A stretch of DNA of 64,000 nt from Sodalis praecaptivus. Its GTDB lineage: Bacteria > Pseudomonadota > Gammaproteobacteria > Enterobacterales > Enterobacteriaceae. Location: positions 3,648,760 through 3,712,759 of the forward strand of contig NZ_CP006569.1 of the NCBI RefSeq assembly GCF_000517425.1. Reading direction: 5' to 3'. The notes under the pieces were generated by a model, which made no database searches, was not told the DNA's origin, and was given only the letters and a program-made list of their open reading frames with translations. The number at the start of each line of letters is the position of its first letter. Within the stretch, counting starts at the first letter, position 1. Position numbers and translations under genes: made by a program. Of this stretch, positions 45,027 through 55,761 are shown piece by piece.

Positions 45027-46406
45027 ATGAGTTATTTTTTTACCACAACGCTACAGTCCTTTTTCTGTATCGCCCTGCTTGCCGGTTTGCTCTGGCGACG
45101 CCAGCCGCCTCCCGCGCTGCGTCCGCTGGTGTGGACCACGCTGGCGGGTCTGGTGGCCGGTCTGCTTTGCGGGCTGTGGTTCCGAGGCTCTCAGCCGTTG
45201 CAGTTGCTGATAGTCAGCGCCGAAGTGCTGGTATCGCTGCTGTTTCTGCTCAGTTTTTGGTGGGTGCCAAACGCCGTGCGCTACCTCTGGCAAGGGGTTT
45301 TGGTGTTTGGCGCGGCGCGCCATTGGGCGCTGGATCCGAATCTCGGCGGGCTGACCAGCACCCACGTTCTCAATACCGACCTGCTGTTGAATCTTACCGC
45401 GCTGGCGCTGGCGTTTGCTTTGCTGAGCCTTGCCGCCGCGCTTTGCGGCCTGCTGGTGGCGCGTATTCGCTGGGTGTTCTGGCCGCTCGCGCTGCTGGTG
45501 CTTGGTATGCTGTGGCTGCCGCTGAGCGGTAACCTACTGTTGTTGTTAATGAAACTGCAGGTTTTGCCGCTGGCGAAGCCCTTGCTCAGCTTTGTCGCCC
45601 ACGTGACGAATAATGCGGCGCTGTTCAGCTGGGCGGGCGCCGGCCTGTTGCTGTTGCTGGGTGTATGCTGGCTACCGACGCTGTGGCGCCGGCACCGCAC
45701 CGTGCTCGCGGCGAGCGAACCCATTGCCCGGCGCCTCGCCCGCGCCGAACGGCGCAACGCGCTCCGGTTGGCGCTGACCACCGCCGGCTGCGCCGTCGTC
45801 GTTATCGCCGGCCAGCTGTGGTGGAATCTGGTGGCTTCGCAGCCGCCGCGCTTGTCCGAAGCGCAAACGGTGACGCTTGCCAGCGACGCTCAGGTACATA
45901 TTCCCACCGAACAGATTCGCGACGGTAAACTGCACCGTTTTGTCTGGGTGGCGGATGACGGTAAAGCGGTGCGCTTTTTCGTCATCAACCGTTACCCGGA
46001 TAAGTTGCGTCTCGGCGTGGTGTTCGACGCCTGCCTGCTGTGCGGCGACCAGGGCTACGTCATGGAAGGCAATCAGGTGATTTGCGTCGCCTGCGGTGTG
46101 CATATCTTTATTCCCTCCATTGGCAAACCGGGGGGATGCAATCCGGTTCCCATCGAAAACTGGCGCAACGACGCGCGGGAATTGGTCATTCCCCGCGCGG
46201 CCCTGGCCGCGGGAGCGAATTATTTCTCCACGGTGCTGACCATCCCCGTGATCGACCCGGTGGACGGGACGCGGCTCACCAATACCGCGGCTGAATTTAA
46301 ATATGTCTGGGCCGGTAAAACCTGGTATTTCGCCTCAGACGCGAACTATAACCGGTTCCGCGATGCACCCGAGCAGTTTGCGCCCGGCGAGGCGAAGGAG
46401 GAGTAG
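45027..46406 (+). CDS. DUF2318 Fe-S-containing membrane protein of the Fet iron operon
   Basis: 459-residue protein with about eight transmembrane segments in the first 285 residues and a periplasmic C-terminal DUF2318 domain. The latter carries cysteine pairs 'DACLLCGDQGY' and 'VICVACGVHIFI' and a further Cys in 'GKPGGCNPVPI', fitting an iron-sulfur or heme-type redox centre. It ends with a YHS-like 'TWYFASDANYNRFRDAPEQF'. Homologues always travel with P19/FTR1 systems (FetA of FetABCDEF). Likely a transmembrane electron carrier; not proven. Confidence 0.85.
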   Translation: MSYFFTTTLQSFFCIALLAGLLWRRQPPPALRPLVWTTLAGLVAGLLCGLWFRGSQPLQLLIVSAEVLVSLLFLLSFWWVPNAVRYLWQGVLVFGAARHWALDPNLGGLTSTHVLNTDLLLNLTALALAFALLSLAAALCGLLVARIRWVFWPLALLVLGMLWLPLSGNLLLLLMKLQVLPLAKPLLSFVAHVTNNAALFSWAGAGLLLLLGVCWLPTLWRRHRTVLAASEPIARRLARAERRNALRLALTTAGCAVVVIAGQLWWNLVASQPPRLSEAQTVTLASDAQVHIPTEQIRDGKLHRFVWVADDGKAVRFFVINRYPDKLRLGVVFDACLLCGDQGYVMEGNQVICVACGVHIFIPSIGKPGGCNPVPIENWRNDARELVIPRAALAAGANYFSTVLTIPVIDPVDGTRLTNTAAEFKYVWAGKTWYFASDANYNRFRDAPEQFAPGEAKEE

Positions 46407-46408
46407 CC

Positions 46409-47692
46409 ATGTTGTGGCGCATGCTGCGTCAGTCCTGGGGACACCATCTCCGGCGTAAAGGGTTGGCGGTATTGACGGTTTTTCTCGCCTCCAGCCTGAT
46501 TTCGGCGCTGCTGGCGGTGTCCATCGACATTGGCGATAAGATGTCGCGGGAGCTGAAATCCTACGGGGCCAATATTTTAATTGAACCGGCCGGACAGGCC
46601 GCGCTGCCCGCCGTATTCAGCGAAAAAAGCAACCCGCTGTCCGGCCAGGACTTCCTCGATGAAGCCGAGTTGGCCAATATCAAGGATATTTTCTGGCGCA
46701 ACAATATCGTCGGTTTCGCGCCGATGCTGGCGGGCGACGTCAAGATCGGCTATCGCGATGTCCGCGTGCTGGGCACCTTTTTCAACCAACCGGTGGCCAT
46801 CCCCGACGAAGAGGGGTACCGCACCGGCCAGCAAACGGTGAGTCCGTTTTGGCAGGTCACGGGCGCCTGGCCGCAGGAGCCGGCGGACCAGACGGCGCAA
46901 ACGCTGGTCGGTCAGGCGTTGGCCCGCCGCACCGGCTGGAAAGTCGGCGATCGCCTTTCGTTGCGCGCCGACGGCGCGACGCGCGAGGTGAGTGTCAGCG
47001 GCATCTTGTCCAGCGGCGGCGAGGAAGACAACCAATTGGTCATGCCGCTCGCCGTGGTGCAGTCGTTGCTGGGACTGCCGGGAAAAGTGCAGGCCATTCG
47101 CGTCTCGGCGCTGACGGTGCCGGAAAACGCGCTGTCCCGTCGGGCGCGCGAGAACCTGGACGCCCTGAACGCCGAGGAATATGACCTGTGGTATTGCACC
47201 GCTTACGTCTCCTCCATTGCGCACCAGCTCCAGGAGGCGATTTCCGGGGCGGAGGTGCGTCCGGTTTGGCAGGTCGCCGCTTCGGAAGGGGTGGTCATAG
47301 ACAAAATCCAGCTGCTGATGGCGGTGGTGACGCTGGCCGCGCTGGCGGCGGCGGCAATGGGTATTGCTTCGCTCATGACCAGCACCATCATGGAGCGCGC
47401 CCGGGAAATCGGCTTGATGAAAGCGCTCGGCGCCAGACCGTGGCAAATTCTTTTGCTGTTCTATCTTGAGGCCGCCACCAGCGGTTTTATCGGCGGTGCC
47501 CTCGGCTGCATTGCCGGCTGGGGGCAAGCGCAGGCCATTGGCCTGATGCTGTTTGGATCGCCGCTGAATTTTGCCTGGATAGTGGTGCCCTGCGTGTTGG
47601 TTATTGCGGTTCTGATTGCGTTAATCGGCACCTGGTTCCCGGCCCGGCGCATCGCCCGTCTTTATCCGGTGGAGGTGCTGTATGGCCGTTAA
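46409..47692 (+). CDS. FtsX/MacB-like ABC permease 1 of the Fet operon
   Basis: 427-residue permease with one N-terminal helix (about 18-40), a large extracytoplasmic MacB_PCD domain (about 45-285) and three C-terminal helices within an FtsX domain ('MERAREIGLMKALGARPWQI'). Two bp after the DUF2318 gene and overlapping the next permease by 11 bp. Such mechanotransmission ABC proteins do not transport iron through the membrane themselves; in FetABCDEF loci they may act on periplasmic partners. Confidence 0.88.
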   Translation: MLWRMLRQSWGHHLRRKGLAVLTVFLASSLISALLAVSIDIGDKMSRELKSYGANILIEPAGQAALPAVFSEKSNPLSGQDFLDEAELANIKDIFWRNNIVGFAPMLAGDVKIGYRDVRVLGTFFNQPVAIPDEEGYRTGQQTVSPFWQVTGAWPQEPADQTAQTLVGQALARRTGWKVGDRLSLRADGATREVSVSGILSSGGEEDNQLVMPLAVVQSLLGLPGKVQAIRVSALTVPENALSRRARENLDALNAEEYDLWYCTAYVSSIAHQLQEAISGAEVRPVWQVAASEGVVIDKIQLLMAVVTLAALAAAAMGIASLMTSTIMERAREIGLMKALGARPWQILLLFYLEAATSGFIGGALGCIAGWGQAQAIGLMLFGSPLNFAWIVVPCVLVIAVLIALIGTWFPARRIARLYPVEVLYGR

Positions 47693-48812
47693 GCGCAATC
47701 TTCTCTGGCTACTGGTCTGGCGAGCCTTGCGTCTGCGTTTGCAGCGTGTAGGCGTCGTGTTCGTGGCCCTGACGGTCGGGGCCACGATTGTGACGGCGCT
47801 CTCTGCCGTCTGGTTCGACATCAATACCAAGATGAGCGAAGAGCTGCGCACCTTCGGCGCCAACTTCTATCTCGGCCCGGGGCACGGCGTCAGCCTGCCG
47901 CAGCAAGAGCTACAAACCATTATCGACCAGGCGCCCGCCGGACTGATTCACGGCGCCAGCCCGTGGCTTTACGGCATGGCGCGAACGGAACTGGAGAAGG
48001 TGGTCATGGTCGGCGTAGAGTTCGAGTCGCTGCAAAAACTGGTGCCTTACTGGCAGGTGACGGGGAACTGGATTGGCGTCTCATTTGACGATCGCAACGC
48101 CATGGTGGGCGTCAAGCTGGCCCAACGTCTGAACCTGAAGCCCGGCGATAGCCTGACGCTGGTCGATCAGCAGACGCGCAAAAAACTGCTGGTGAAAGGG
48201 ATCGTGGAAGCGGGCGACGCCACCGACAATATGCTTATTGTCAGCCTGGACGTGGCCCAGGCGTGGCTGCATATGCCGGGAAAAATCACGCACGGGTTAT
48301 TGAGCGTCAGCAACGACGTGGGTCAGGTTGACAGTTACGCCCGGCGCCTGCAGCGTCAATACCCCGACCTGGACATCCGCCCGGTGCGTAAAGTCTCCGC
48401 CGCCGAAGGACAGGTGCTCGATAAGATCAAGGGGCTGATGGGGTTGGTGTCGGTGGTGATCCTGGCGCTGTCGTCGCTGTGCGTCAACACCACATTAATG
48501 GCGATCGTGGGCGAACGCGCGCGGGAGTTTGCGCTGCAAAAAGCGCTCGGCGCCAGCAACGGCGATATCATCCGTCAAATTTTGCTGGAAACGAGCATTA
48601 TCGCCCTGGCGGCGGTGGTGAGTGGTTGGGTGCTGGGTTATCTGCTGGCGCAACTGCTGGGGCTGACGGTATTCAATTCCGCCATTGCCCTGCGGCTGCC
48701 GGTATTGCCCCTTACCCTGCTGTTGTCTTTGCTGGTCGCGGTGCTCGCGGCTATCGTTCCGGTGCGGCGCGCGGTCAGTGTCGAGCCGGCGAAAGTGCTT
48801 AAAGGAGAGTAG
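47682..48812 (+). CDS. FtsX/MacB-like ABC permease 2 of the Fet operon
   Basis: 376-residue paralogue of the preceding permease with the same architecture and a smaller periplasmic domain; 'VGERAREFALQKALGASNGD' is the coupling helix region of the FtsX domain. It presumably pairs with permease 1 as a heterodimer served by the ATPase that starts 4 bp after its stop. Confidence 0.88.
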   Translation: MAVKRNLLWLLVWRALRLRLQRVGVVFVALTVGATIVTALSAVWFDINTKMSEELRTFGANFYLGPGHGVSLPQQELQTIIDQAPAGLIHGASPWLYGMARTELEKVVMVGVEFESLQKLVPYWQVTGNWIGVSFDDRNAMVGVKLAQRLNLKPGDSLTLVDQQTRKKLLVKGIVEAGDATDNMLIVSLDVAQAWLHMPGKITHGLLSVSNDVGQVDSYARRLQRQYPDLDIRPVRKVSAAEGQVLDKIKGLMGLVSVVILALSSLCVNTTLMAIVGERAREFALQKALGASNGDIIRQILLETSIIALAAVVSGWVLGYLLAQLLGLTVFNSAIALRLPVLPLTLLLSLLVAVLAAIVPVRRAVSVEPAKVLKGE

Positions 48813-48816
48813 TGCC

Positions 48817-49512
48817 ATGTCCGTAATGCACCTGCCCCAAATGGCGATTGAAACTCGCCATTTGTCTAAGCGATTCGGTGAGGTTATCGCCCTCGAGGAT
48901 ATCAATCTGCACATCGCGCGCGGTGAGTTTGTGGCTATCATGGGCGCGTCGGGTTCCGGTAAAACCACCCTGATGAACATTTTAACCTGCCTGGATACCG
49001 CCAGCGAAGGTCAGGTACTCCTTGAGGGTACCGACGCGGCGGGTCTGGATGAAGAAGGACGGCGCCGTTTCCGGGCGCAAAAAATCGGCCTGGTGTTTCA
49101 GCAGTTTCATCTGATTCCGTTTTTGACGGCGCTGGAAAATGTGATGCTGGCACAGCATTACCACAGCGTGGTGGACGAAGCCGCCGCCAGAGCCGTGCTG
49201 CAACAGGTCGGCCTGGGCCATCGCGTCACCCATTTACCCAGTCAGCTTTCCGGCGGCGAACAACAGCGCGTGTGTATCGCCCGGGCGCTGGTTAATGAAC
49301 CGCCGGTGATTTTCGCCGATGAGCCGACCGGCAACCTGGACGAAGAAAACGAGCAGCGCGTACTGGATTTGCTGCAAGACCTGCGCCAGCAGGGGCGTAC
49401 CATTGTACTGGTGACGCATAACCCGGCGCTCGGGCACGTGGCCGATCGCATCATACGGTTGCAACACGGAAAATACCTCGGCGAGGAGAAAAACCATCAT
49501 GCTATGGCGTAG
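48817..49512 (+). CDS. LolD/MacB-type ABC ATPase of the Fet operon
   Basis: 231-residue ATP-binding protein: Walker A '[14 protein letters not shown]', signature '[15 protein letters not shown]', Walker B '[12 protein letters not shown]', H-loop 'VTHNP'. Closest in form to LolD/MacB partners of FtsX-like permeases. The ATG at 48817 follows AAAGGAGAG; the open frame from 48685 is inside the permease gene. It overlaps the following thioredoxin-like gene by 14 bp. Confidence 0.93.
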   Translation: MSVMHLPQMAIETRHLSKRFGEVIALEDINLHIARGEFVAIMGASGSGKTTLMNILTCLDTASEGQVLLEGTDAAGLDEEGRRRFRAQKIGLVFQQFHLIPFLTALENVMLAQHYHSVVDEAAARAVLQQVGLGHRVTHLPSQLSGGEQQRVCIARALVNEPPVIFADEPTGNLDEENEQRVLDLLQDLRQQGRTIVLVTHNPALGHVADRIIRLQHGKYLGEEKNHHAMA

Positions 49513-49984
49513 CGGGCTACTCGTTTTGCTGCTGGCGCTGCTCGGCGGCTGCAAAGAGGAGACCCTGGCGCAGGGCGAAATCGCCCCGGCGCTGGCGGCA
49601 TTTGATATGCAGGGTAAAGAGGCCAGCCTCGACCGCTGGCGGGGGAAAAGCATCTATCTCAATTTCTGGTCCGCCAGCTGCGGCGGCTGTCTGGCCGAGA
49701 TGGACACGCTGGAAGCGCTCAGCAAGCGCTGGGGGGAAAAAGTGATGGTGGTGGCGGTCAATACCGATCCCGCCTCGGTCCCGCTTGAGGCGCTGCTGGC
49801 CCAACACGCCATTACCTATCCGGTATTGCGCGATCAGCTCAATATCACTCAAGAGCGCTATCGGGTGATTGGCACCCCCACCTCGGTCATGATTGACGCC
49901 CAGGGTCGCGTGCTTGACCTGCACCAGGGCGCGCGCCCGCTGCCGGAACTCCAGCAAACGTTTATGCGCCTGGCGCGTCAGTGA
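49499..49984 (+). CDS. TlpA-like thiol-disulfide lipoprotein of the Fet operon
   Basis: 161-residue lipoprotein (lipobox LLGGC within the first 20 residues) with a thioredoxin fold and active-site 'FWSASCGGCLAEMD' (CGGC). 'GTPTSVMIDAQGRVLDLHQG' contains the cis-Pro loop. Last gene of the operon; it probably keeps cysteines of the DUF2318 protein or another periplasmic partner reduced. A GC-rich 8-bp hairpin without T-run (49989-50011) follows. Confidence 0.9.
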   Translation: MLWRSGLLVLLLALLGGCKEETLAQGEIAPALAAFDMQGKEASLDRWRGKSIYLNFWSASCGGCLAEMDTLEALSKRWGEKVMVVAVNTDPASVPLEALLAQHAITYPVLRDQLNITQERYRVIGTPTSVMIDAQGRVLDLHQGARPLPELQQTFMRLARQ

Positions 49985-50622
49985 GCGTCCAGGGGGAATG
50001 CTGCCCCCTGGAACCGCGCATACGCCTTATCCCCTACGCCCACGCGGATAAAGCGGACGGGAAAGGGTGAATAATGTAACTCATTATCTTAACTGGAGCG
50101 GGATAACCCCGCTTATCACCGTAATGTTAAGCGGCTGCGTGCCCAGGGCGCGCGAACGCCCCGGCGAAGACATCCGTGTGTGACGAGTGAATTACGGCCG
50201 CGTCAACGCCTGCGGGCCGATGTTAACAAACCGCCTGGCATCGCAAACGAAACCGTCCGCCGGCAAGGGCCATACAGGCCGTCAGGATAGCGCGAATCGT
50301 ACCCTGCGCTCGTCACCGCGCTTTTTACATTGTCGACGCCATCAGCTTGCCGCCTGATTGACCGCGCTCAACGGCCGCTCTTGGTCTGCTGGGGCGGCGC
50401 TTGAGCCAGGCATTTTTGCCCGTTCAGGCGTATTTGCGGGACGTCTTCCTTTTTTAACTGTGACAGCGGATTAGTGGCTGGGCTAGTATAGCGTTGGAAA
50501 CGGACCGCCCTCGCCAGACGAGTGCAGCAGGGTGAGACTAGCGGAGGCTGAAGCCAGCATCGTGATACTCAATAACAATAACGAAAATCACTATAACGAC
50601 TAATTCAATGGATTAATTCAAC
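49985..50622. other. Gene-free region upstream of mutS
   Basis: 638 bp without a convincing open frame. Starts with the hairpin CCAGGGGG/CCCCCTGG (49989-49996, 50004-50011). A smaller AGCGGG/CCCGCT stem lies at 50097-50113, and a TAGTATAG -10-like word near 50485 may belong to the mutS promoter. Nothing recognisable remains of former genes. Confidence 0.6.
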
Positions 50623-53196
50623 ATGTCGATGAATGACACCAAAAATCTCGATTCACACACCCCGATGATGCAGCAGTACCTGAAACTGAAGGCGCAGCAC
50701 CCGGATATCCTGCTGTTTTATCGAATGGGGGACTTTTACGAGTTATTTTATGACGACGCCAAACGCGCGTCGCAGCTGATGGACATCTCCCTGACCAAAC
50801 GGGGCGCTTCCGCCGGTGAACCGATTCCCATGGCCGGCGTCCCCTATCATGCGGTCGAAAATTATCTGGCCAAGCTGGTGGCGCTGGGGGAGTCGGTGGC
50901 TATCTGTGAACAGATAGGGGATCCCGCCACCACCAAAGGGCCGGTGGAGCGTCGCGTGGTCCGCATCGTCACCCCCGGCACCCTAAGCGACGAAGCGCTG
51001 CTCAACGAACGCCAGGACAACCTGCTGGCCGCCCTCTGGCAGGCGCCGCAGGGCTTTGGTTACGCAACGCTTGATATCACCTCGGGCCGCTTCCTGGTCT
51101 CGGAGCCGGCGGACCGCGAGGCCATGGCCGCGGAACTCCAGCGCACCAATCCGGCCGAGCTGCTCTATCCCGAAACGCTGGAGGATATGACGCTCATTGA
51201 GCACCGCCGCGGCCTGCGGCGCCGCCCGCTGTGGGAATTCGAGCTGGATACCGCCCGCCAGCAGCTCACCATGCAGTTCGGCACCCGCGATTTAACCGGC
51301 TTTGGCATTGAGCGGGCGCAGCTGGCCCTGCGTGCCGCCGGCTGTCTGCTGCAATACGCCAAGGATACGCAGCGCACCTCGCTGCCGCACATCCGCGCCG
51401 TCACCCTGGAGCGGCAGCAGGACGGTATCGTGATGGATGCCGCGACGCGGCGTAATCTGGAGTTGACGCAAAACCTCAGCGGCGGCGGCGAAAATACGCT
51501 GGCGGACGTGCTCGATCGCACGGTCACGCCCATGGGCAGCCGGATGCTGAAACGCTGGCTGCACATGCCTACCCGCGAGCTCACTACCCTCACCCACCGC
51601 CAGGAAACTATTCGCGCATTACAGGATCAGGTGGCGGATCTACAGCCGCTGCTGCGTCAGGTCGGGGATTTGGAGCGGGTGCTGGCGCGTCTGGCGCTGC
51701 GTTCGGCGCGTCCGCGCGATCTGGCGCGCATGCGCCATGCCTTTGCCCAGTTGCCGGCCATGCAAACGCTGCTCGAGGGCAAATCACATGCCTATTTGCC
51801 GCAGTTGCTGGATCGGGTCGGAGAATTCGAGACGCTGCGCGATTTGCTGGCGCGGGCCATCATCGAGTCGCCGCCGGTGCTGGTGCGCGACGGCGGCGTC
51901 ATCGCCCCGGGATACCATGCCGAACTGGACGAATGGCGCGGTCTGGCGGCGGGCGCGACCGATTATCTCGACCGTCTTGAGCTGCGCGAGCGGGAAAAAA
52001 CCGGGCTGGAGACGCTGAAAGTGGGCTTCAACGCCGTGCACGGCTATTTTATTCAGCTCAGCCGCGGTCAAAGCCATCTGGCGCCCATCCATTATGTGCG
52101 GCGCCAAACGCTGAAAAACGCCGAACGCTACATCATTCCTGAGCTGAAGGAATACGAAGACAAGGTCCTGACCTCGAAGAGCAAGGCGCTGGCGTTGGAA
52201 AAAGCGCTGTATGATGAGCTCTTCGATCTGCTATTGCCCCACCTGGCGGCGCTGCAACAAAGCGCCGCGGCGCTGGCGGAGCTGGATGTGCTGTGCAATC
52301 TGGCCGAGCGCGCTGAAACGCTGAACTATGTGTGTCCAACGCTGGACGCCCGGCCGGGCATTTATATCACCGGCGGCCGCCATCCCGTCGTGGAGCAGGT
52401 GCTGAGCGAGCCCTTTATCGCCAATCCGCTGATGCTGACCGATGCGCGGCGTATGCTGATCATTACCGGGCCCAACATGGGCGGTAAAAGCACCTATATG
52501 CGCCAAACCGCCCTGATCGTGCTGTTGGCGTATATCGGCAGTTTTGTTCCGGCCGAGCAGGCCGTCATCGGGCCGGTGGATCGCATCTTTACCCGCGTCG
52601 GCGCCGCGGACGATCTGGCTTCCGGCCGCTCCACCTTCATGGTGGAGATGACCGAAACCGCCAACATCTTGCACAACGCCACGCGTCAGAGTCTGGTGTT
52701 GATGGATGAGATCGGCCGCGGTACCTCGACCTACGATGGGCTGTCGCTGGCCTGGGCCTGCGCGGAGAATCTGGCCGGCCGCATCAAGGCCATGACCTTG
52801 TTCGCCACGCACTATTTCGAGCTGACTACCCTGCCGGAGAAAATGGAGGGGGTGGTCAACGTGCATCTGGACGCGGTGGAGCATGGCGACACCATCGCTT
52901 TCATGCACAGCGTGCAGGAGGGGGCGGCCAGCAAGAGTTACGGCCTGTCGGTGGCGGCGCTGGCGGGGGTGCCGCGGGAAGTTATCAAGCGCGCGCGCCA
53001 GAAGCTCAGAGAATTGGAAACGTTATCCAGCGGCGCGGCGACAGCCAGCGTGGACGGCTCGCAGCTCTCGCTACTGCAACCGGAAGAGCCGCCTGTTTCG
53101 CCGGCGGTCGAGGCGCTGGAAAATCTGGATCCCGACGCGCTTTCGCCGCGCCAGGCGCTGGAATGGCTGTATCGGTTGAAAAAAATGATCGGCTAG
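50623..53196 (+). CDS. mutS: DNA mismatch repair protein MutS
   Basis: 857-residue mismatch sensor. Mismatch-binding Phe-x-Glu in '[18 protein letters not shown]', connector and lever domains, clamp, ATPase '[18 protein letters not shown]', '[20 protein letters not shown]' and 'ATHYFELT', and a C-terminal tetramerisation tail. Full length and intact, so mismatch repair is probably functional as far as this gene goes. Convergent with rpoS. Confidence 0.99.
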   Translation: MSMNDTKNLDSHTPMMQQYLKLKAQHPDILLFYRMGDFYELFYDDAKRASQLMDISLTKRGASAGEPIPMAGVPYHAVENYLAKLVALGESVAICEQIGDPATTKGPVERRVVRIVTPGTLSDEALLNERQDNLLAALWQAPQGFGYATLDITSGRFLVSEPADREAMAAELQRTNPAELLYPETLEDMTLIEHRRGLRRRPLWEFELDTARQQLTMQFGTRDLTGFGIERAQLALRAAGCLLQYAKDTQRTSLPHIRAVTLERQQDGIVMDAATRRNLELTQNLSGGGENTLADVLDRTVTPMGSRMLKRWLHMPTRELTTLTHRQETIRALQDQVADLQPLLRQVGDLERVLARLALRSARPRDLARMRHAFAQLPAMQTLLEGKSHAYLPQLLDRVGEFETLRDLLARAIIESPPVLVRDGGVIAPGYHAELDEWRGLAAGATDYLDRLELREREKTGLETLKVGFNAVHGYFIQLSRGQSHLAPIHYVRRQTLKNAERYIIPELKEYEDKVLTSKSKALALEKALYDELFDLLLPHLAALQQSAAALAELDVLCNLAERAETLNYVCPTLDARPGIYITGGRHPVVEQVLSEPFIANPLMLTDARRMLIITGPNMGGKSTYMRQTALIVLLAYIGSFVPAEQAVIGPVDRIFTRVGAADDLASGRSTFMVEMTETANILHNATRQSLVLMDEIGRGTSTYDGLSLAWACAENLAGRIKAMTLFATHYFELTTLPEKMEGVVNVHLDAVEHGDTIAFMHSVQEGAASKSYGLSVAALAGVPREVIKRARQKLRELETLSSGAATASVDGSQLSLLQPEEPPVSPAVEALENLDPDALSPRQALEWLYRLKKMIG

Positions 53197-53210
53197 CGGA
53201 GCCGCGGCAA

Positions 53211-53245
53211 AAAAAAACGGTGAGGATGACCTCACCGTTTTGGTT
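53211..53245. terminator. Bidirectional terminator between mutS and rpoS
   Basis: 12-bp stem AAAACGGTGAGG/CCTCACCGTTTT (53214-53225, 53230-53241) with a 4-nt loop, flanked by seven A residues on the mutS side and ending in Ts on the plus strand; it can serve both convergent genes. Confidence 0.88.
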
Positions 53246-53402
53246 GCTGCCGGTGCGAAAACTGACTCACGCCGGCGGACGTGATAGGTTGGCGCCCTTC
53301 GGCGCCAGCGACAGAACTATTCCAACACACCTATTCCGATTACAGCGCCTCGCAATGCGCGACGAAACGGCGCTGCCATGATGTCACGGAATGACGCTGC
53401 GA

Positions 53403-54392
53403 TTATTCGCGGAACAGCGCTTCGATACTCAAACCTTGACCCTGCAGGATCTCCCGCAGACGACGCAACCCTTCCACCTGAATCTGACGCACGCGCTCGC
53501 GGGTCAGACCGATTTCACGGCCAACATCTTCAAGCGTCGCGGCTTCATAGCCCAGCAGGCCGAAACGTCTGGCCAGCACTTCACGCTGCTTGGCATTCAG
53601 CTCGAACAACCACTTAACAATGCTCTGCTTCATGTCATCGTCCTGCGTGGTGTCTTCCGGACCGCTGTCTTTTTCATCGGACAGAATATCCAGCAACGCC
53701 TTCTCGGAGTCGCCCCCCAGCGGGGTATCCACCGAGGTGATACGCTCATTCAGGCGCAGCATACGGCTAACGTCTTCCACCGGCTTATCCAGCTGCTCGG
53801 CGATTTCTTCCGCGCTCGGCTCGTGATCGAGCTTGTGCGACAGTTCACGCGCGGTGCGTAAATAGACGTTCAGCTCTTTCACGATATGGATCGGCAGACG
53901 GATAGTCCGGGTTTGATTCATGATGGCCCGTTCGATCGTCTGGCGGATCCACCAGGTGGCGTAGGTCGAGAAACGGAATCCTCGTTCCGGATCGAACTTC
54001 TCAACCGCACGTATCAGACCGAGGTTGCCTTCCTCGATTAAATCCAGTAACGCCAGTCCGCGATTACTGTAACGACGGGCAATTTTCACCACCAGCCGCA
54101 GGTTGCTTTCGATCATCCGGCGACGTGAGGCAATATCACCCCGAAGTGCGCGCCGTGCAAAGTAGACCTCTTCCTCAGCGGTAAGAAGCGGGGAGTATCC
54201 AATCTCGCCCAGATAGAGCTGCGTGGCGTCCAGAACACGCTGGCTTGCCCCCTGAGACAGCAGCTCTTCTTCGGCTAAATCATTATCAGCAGGCTCATCG
54301 ACTAGCGCCTTCTCGTCAAATGTTTCAGCCCCATTCTCATCGAATTCGGCCTCTTCATGTAACTCGTTAACTTTCAGCGTATTTTGGCTCAT
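53403..54392 (-). CDS. rpoS: RNA polymerase sigma factor RpoS
   Basis: 329-residue stationary-phase/general stress sigma factor. Start at 54392 ('[18 protein letters not shown]') after TAGGAG; the frame to 54434 is 5' leader. Region 2 '[20 protein letters not shown]', region 3 and region 4.2 '[20 protein letters not shown]' intact, ending '[11 protein letters not shown]'. In enterics its main promoter lies inside nlpD, giving a long structured leader that is a small-RNA target; that holds here by position. Confidence 0.98.
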   Translation of the reverse strand: MSQNTLKVNELHEEAEFDENGAETFDEKALVDEPADNDLAEEELLSQGASQRVLDATQLYLGEIGYSPLLTAEEEVYFARRALRGDIASRRRMIESNLRLVVKIARRYSNRGLALLDLIEEGNLGLIRAVEKFDPERGFRFSTYATWWIRQTIERAIMNQTRTIRLPIHIVKELNVYLRTARELSHKLDHEPSAEEIAEQLDKPVEDVSRMLRLNERITSVDTPLGGDSEKALLDILSDEKDSGPEDTTQDDDMKQSIVKWLFELNAKQREVLARRFGLLGYEAATLEDVGREIGLTRERVRQIQVEGLRRLREILQGQGLSIEALFRE

Positions 54393-54443
54393 AGTGGCTC
54401 CTACCCGTGATCCCAGGACAGAACGTCGAGACATTCCGCCAAT

Positions 54444-55556
54444 TTATCGCTGCGGAAGATAACGCAGCGGGTTTACGGATTTCCCCTTGTAACGAATTTC
54501 AAAATGCAATCTGGTTGTGCTGGTTCCGGTGCTACCCATGGTAGCGATTTTTTGCCCCGCCCTGACTTCTTGTTGTTCTCGGACCAGCATCGTATCGTTG
54601 TGGGCGTAGGCGCTCAAGTAATCATCATTGTGTTTGATAATGATGAGATTACCGTATCCCCGCAAGGCGTTGCCGGCATAAACCACTCTGCCGTTGGCGG
54701 TCGCCAAAATTGGCTGTCCTCGGGAACCGGAGATATCAACCCCTTTGTTACCGCCTTCTGCGGCGGAAAAGTTATCAATGATCTTCCCATCCGTCGGCCA
54801 ACGCCAACCGGTGATTGCCGTGCTGCCAGACGCCGTAGCGGCTGGTGCCGTGCTGGGTGCTGCAACCGGCGCGGTTGTGGTAGCAACGGTGCCGGCGGTA
54901 GGTAACATTTTGCCATTGGATGATGGCAACATTTTCCCTACACTCTGTTTACTTGAACTTTCAGAATAACCATTGTTTTTATTAGAATCAACACTTGATT
55001 CTGTCAATGGTGTATTCGCGGTAGGAACGGGCGCTACCACGACGCCGGTATTGGCCTGATTGGCGTTGGACGCCAGGACGGTTCCCGCCGGCGCATTGCC
55101 GGTAATCGGCGTGGTTCCGTTACCTACCTGCAAAGTCTGACCTACGTTGAGACTGTAAGGTTCCGGGATATTGTTCCTTTGCGCCAAATCCCGGTAGTCG
55201 TTTCCAGTAATCCAGGCGATATAGAACAGCGTATCGCCACGTTTTACCTGATACGTCGCGCCGGAATAGGACCCTTTCTGAATGTTGTCATAGCTCCTAT
55301 TGTAAACAATATTTCCTTGTGGGGAGACATTCACCTGGCTCTGCGCACCCCCGCTGACCGCGGCCGCTGCGCGCGGCTGGCCCAGCTGCGGCGCACTCTC
55401 GACGGTGGCGGCATTGCCGCTGTAGCCGCCGGCGTCGTTACCGCCGCCCACGCTGCTTATCGGTGCGCTGGTTTCATTGTTGGCGCATCCCGCCAGCCAC
55501 ATACTCGCCATGGCACAGACCGCAACGCGGCGCCACGCGCACTTCGGGCTTCCCAT
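54444..55556 (-). CDS. nlpD: Murein hydrolase activator NlpD
   Basis: 370-residue outer-membrane lipoprotein that activates the amidase AmiC at the septum. Lipobox LAGC near residue 23, LysM domain '[20 protein letters not shown]', Gly/Thr/Ala-rich linker, and a degenerate M23/LytM domain ('[19 protein letters not shown]', '[20 protein letters not shown]') that lacks the full metal-ligand set, as in other NlpD. ATG at 55556 with GGGGAG upstream. Confidence 0.95.
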   Translation of the reverse strand: MGSPKCAWRRVAVCAMASMWLAGCANNETSAPISSVGGGNDAGGYSGNAATVESAPQLGQPRAAAAVSGGAQSQVNVSPQGNIVYNRSYDNIQKGSYSGATYQVKRGDTLFYIAWITGNDYRDLAQRNNIPEPYSLNVGQTLQVGNGTTPITGNAPAGTVLASNANQANTGVVVAPVPTANTPLTESSVDSNKNNGYSESSSKQSVGKMLPSSNGKMLPTAGTVATTTAPVAAPSTAPAATASGSTAITGWRWPTDGKIIDNFSAAEGGNKGVDISGSRGQPILATANGRVVYAGNALRGYGNLIIIKHNDDYLSAYAHNDTMLVREQQEVRAGQKIATMGSTGTSTTRLHFEIRYKGKSVNPLRYLPQR

Positions 55557-55761
55557 GCTCAATTCTCCCCTATGGCAGCAACGCCAGTCATCATTCCAAA
55601 TAGGCCAGACATTATGTGTTATACATCCTTTTAATGCTTATTGTCCCAGTAACAGGAGCATTTTCAGCTATTTCTGAGATAATAATTATACTGCCGTTAA
55701 TGCTAGCAACAACCGGTCGCGCACGCCATTAAACACTTGTATAGAAATTTAAGCGTCGGCG

